DNA of 64,000 nucleotides from Flavobacteriaceae bacterium GF1. Its GTDB lineage: Bacteria > Bacteroidota > Bacteroidia > Flavobacteriales > Flavobacteriaceae. Positions 63,498 through 64,000 of this stretch are shown in pieces (position 1 is the stretch's first letter; each line of letters begins with the position of its first letter). The stretch lies in contig WNKP01000002.1 in assembly GCA_009797885.1 (NCBI GenBank), forward strand, positions 531,756-595,755, written 5' to 3'. The notes beneath the pieces were generated by a model that ran no database searches, was not told the DNA's origin, and worked only from the letters and a program-made list of their open reading frames with translations. The position numbers were made by a program, and so were the translations under genes.

Positions 63498-64000
63498 GTG
63501 GTTTTAGTCCATAATTCAACAGAACAAATAAAATCCTACTTAAGGATTTTTCATTCCATCGGAAAGAATGGCTTTTTTTTAAAATTCACGTTTGCACTTT
63601 TTTTTCTTTCAGGATTCTATAGTTTTTCCCAAAACGATATAAGCATCAGTGACGTCACGTTGGCCGAGGGCAACGCGGGTACGACGAACTTCGAGTTCAC
63701 GGTGAGCGTTGACGGCGGGGTGAACGCAGTTGGCGACATCGACTTCACGGTAAACACGGGTGGTGGCACTGCGACGGCGGGCACGGACTATACGGCGATC
63801 GTCGGGGGCAGCGGCACGATAACCGGCGGCACGCCGAGCACCACGGTCACGGTCGTTGTGAGCGGTGACACGGACATAGAGGCCAACGAGACCTTCAACG
63901 TCACGCTGAGCGCACCGGTGAACGGGACGATCAACGACGGCACGGGTGTGGGTACGATAACGAACGACGACAGCCAGTCGATAAGCATCAGTGACGTCAC
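63498..64000 (+). CDS. Start of a large secreted Calx-beta repeat protein (runs off the window)
   Basis: An open frame from 63465 to the window end. A GTG at 63498 is the first plausible start. The N-terminus is unusual: ~28 residues before a hydrophobic stretch (FTFALFFLSGFYSFSQ) that resembles a signal peptide core ending at Gln45. From ~46 the protein has Calx-beta-type sequence: ISISDVTLAEGNAGTTNF, ...TATAGTDYTAI..., GDTDIEANETFNVTLS, GVGTITNDD. The second repeat begins at 63981. About five in six codons of the repeat end in G or C, unlike all neighbours. Calx-beta domains usually bind Ca2+ in adhesins. A start further upstream, or at a non-ATG codon, is possible. Confidence 0.75.
   Translation, partial: MVLVHNSTEQIKSYLRIFHSIGKNGFFLKFTFALFFLSGFYSFSQNDISISDVTLAEGNAGTTNFEFTVSVDGGVNAVGDIDFTVNTGGGTATAGTDYTAIVGGSGTITGGTPSTTVTVVVSGDTDIEANETFNVTLSAPVNGTINDGTGVGTITNDDSQSISISDV
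63639..64000 (+). repeat. Calx-beta coding repeat, 342-bp period
   Basis: Bases 63639-63658 recur exactly at 63981-64000 (ATAAGCATCAGTGACGTCAC), 342 bases apart, which is 114 codons in frame. Only one full unit lies in the window. Confidence 0.8.

Noticed and set aside
63788..64000. 70-codon minus-strand frame in the Calx-beta region
   Set aside because: It results from G+C-rich repeats, which keep all frames open; the plus-strand Calx-beta frame explains the region.
1..64000. CRISPR arrays, tRNA or rRNA genes, insertion sequences, prophage, defence systems
   Set aside because: No regularly spaced short repeats, cloverleaf-like segments, transposase or integrase motifs, or defence-gene families were found.

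Overview
The window comes from a marine-type member of the Bacteroidota, very probably the family Flavobacteriaceae. Evidence: a complete SprA/SOV translocon gene and a PorP/SprF-type gene (type IX secretion and gliding), an alternative complex III operon, a TonB-type energy transducer, promoters of the Bacteroidota form TTG-N18-23-TAnnTTTG, and an A+T-leaning base composition. A Muricauda/Allomuricauda-like genus would fit, but the sequence alone does not prove a genus. No rRNA, tRNA, insertion sequence, prophage or CRISPR array was recognised, and no gene-free stretch exceeds about 300 bases.

Layout. 1-2.8 kb: 3' part of infB, then a convergent SPOR-domain gene. 3-14.9 kb: one run of eight genes for alternative complex III (actA-F) and cytochrome oxidase subunits II and I, closed by a strong terminator. 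14.9-27.7 kb: a GIN-domain protein, acyl-CoA oxidase, ruvB, a cytochrome P450, queG, a sucrose phosphorylase with an MFS sugar transporter, malic enzyme (maeB-type) and ruvA. 27.7-35.7 kb: sprA, gcvH and a VanZ-like protein. 35.8-41.8 kb: a TonB-like protein, then a second respiratory cluster with haem O synthase, oxidase subunits III (two genes) and IV, a cysteine-less SCO-like protein, SCO1, a DUF420 protein and a 72-residue CxxC protein. 41.9-51.4 kb: a MacAB-TolC-like export locus with four permeases in two pairs, two adaptors, one ATPase and one outer-membrane channel. 51.4-57.5 kb: tsaB, mscS, a lipoprotein DUF255 protein, dodecin, an Nfu protein with a doubled N-terminal domain, and a PorP/SprF-type protein. 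57.6-64 kb: a VWA protein, a LytS/LytTR two-component pair, a gamma-carbonic-anhydrase-like protein, fabD, and the first ~500 bases of a G+C-rich Calx-beta repeat protein that runs off the window.

How they work together. The two respiratory clusters together encode a menaquinol-to-oxygen branch: complex III passes electrons to the aa3-type oxidase, and the 36-42 kb cluster supplies its haem, remaining subunits and copper-delivery factors. SprA is the outer-membrane pore of the type IX system. The Calx-beta protein at the end is a plausible secreted or surface client, but its C-terminal sorting signal lies outside the window.

The least routine items are: an ActC subunit carrying a C-terminal helix-hairpin-helix module like the extension of some NuoE proteins; a roughly 115-residue insertion in cytochrome oxidase subunit III; a degenerate SCO paralogue beside true SCO1; a duplicated export locus sharing one ATPase; and the G+C-rich repeat gene, whose codon use differs sharply from everything else here.
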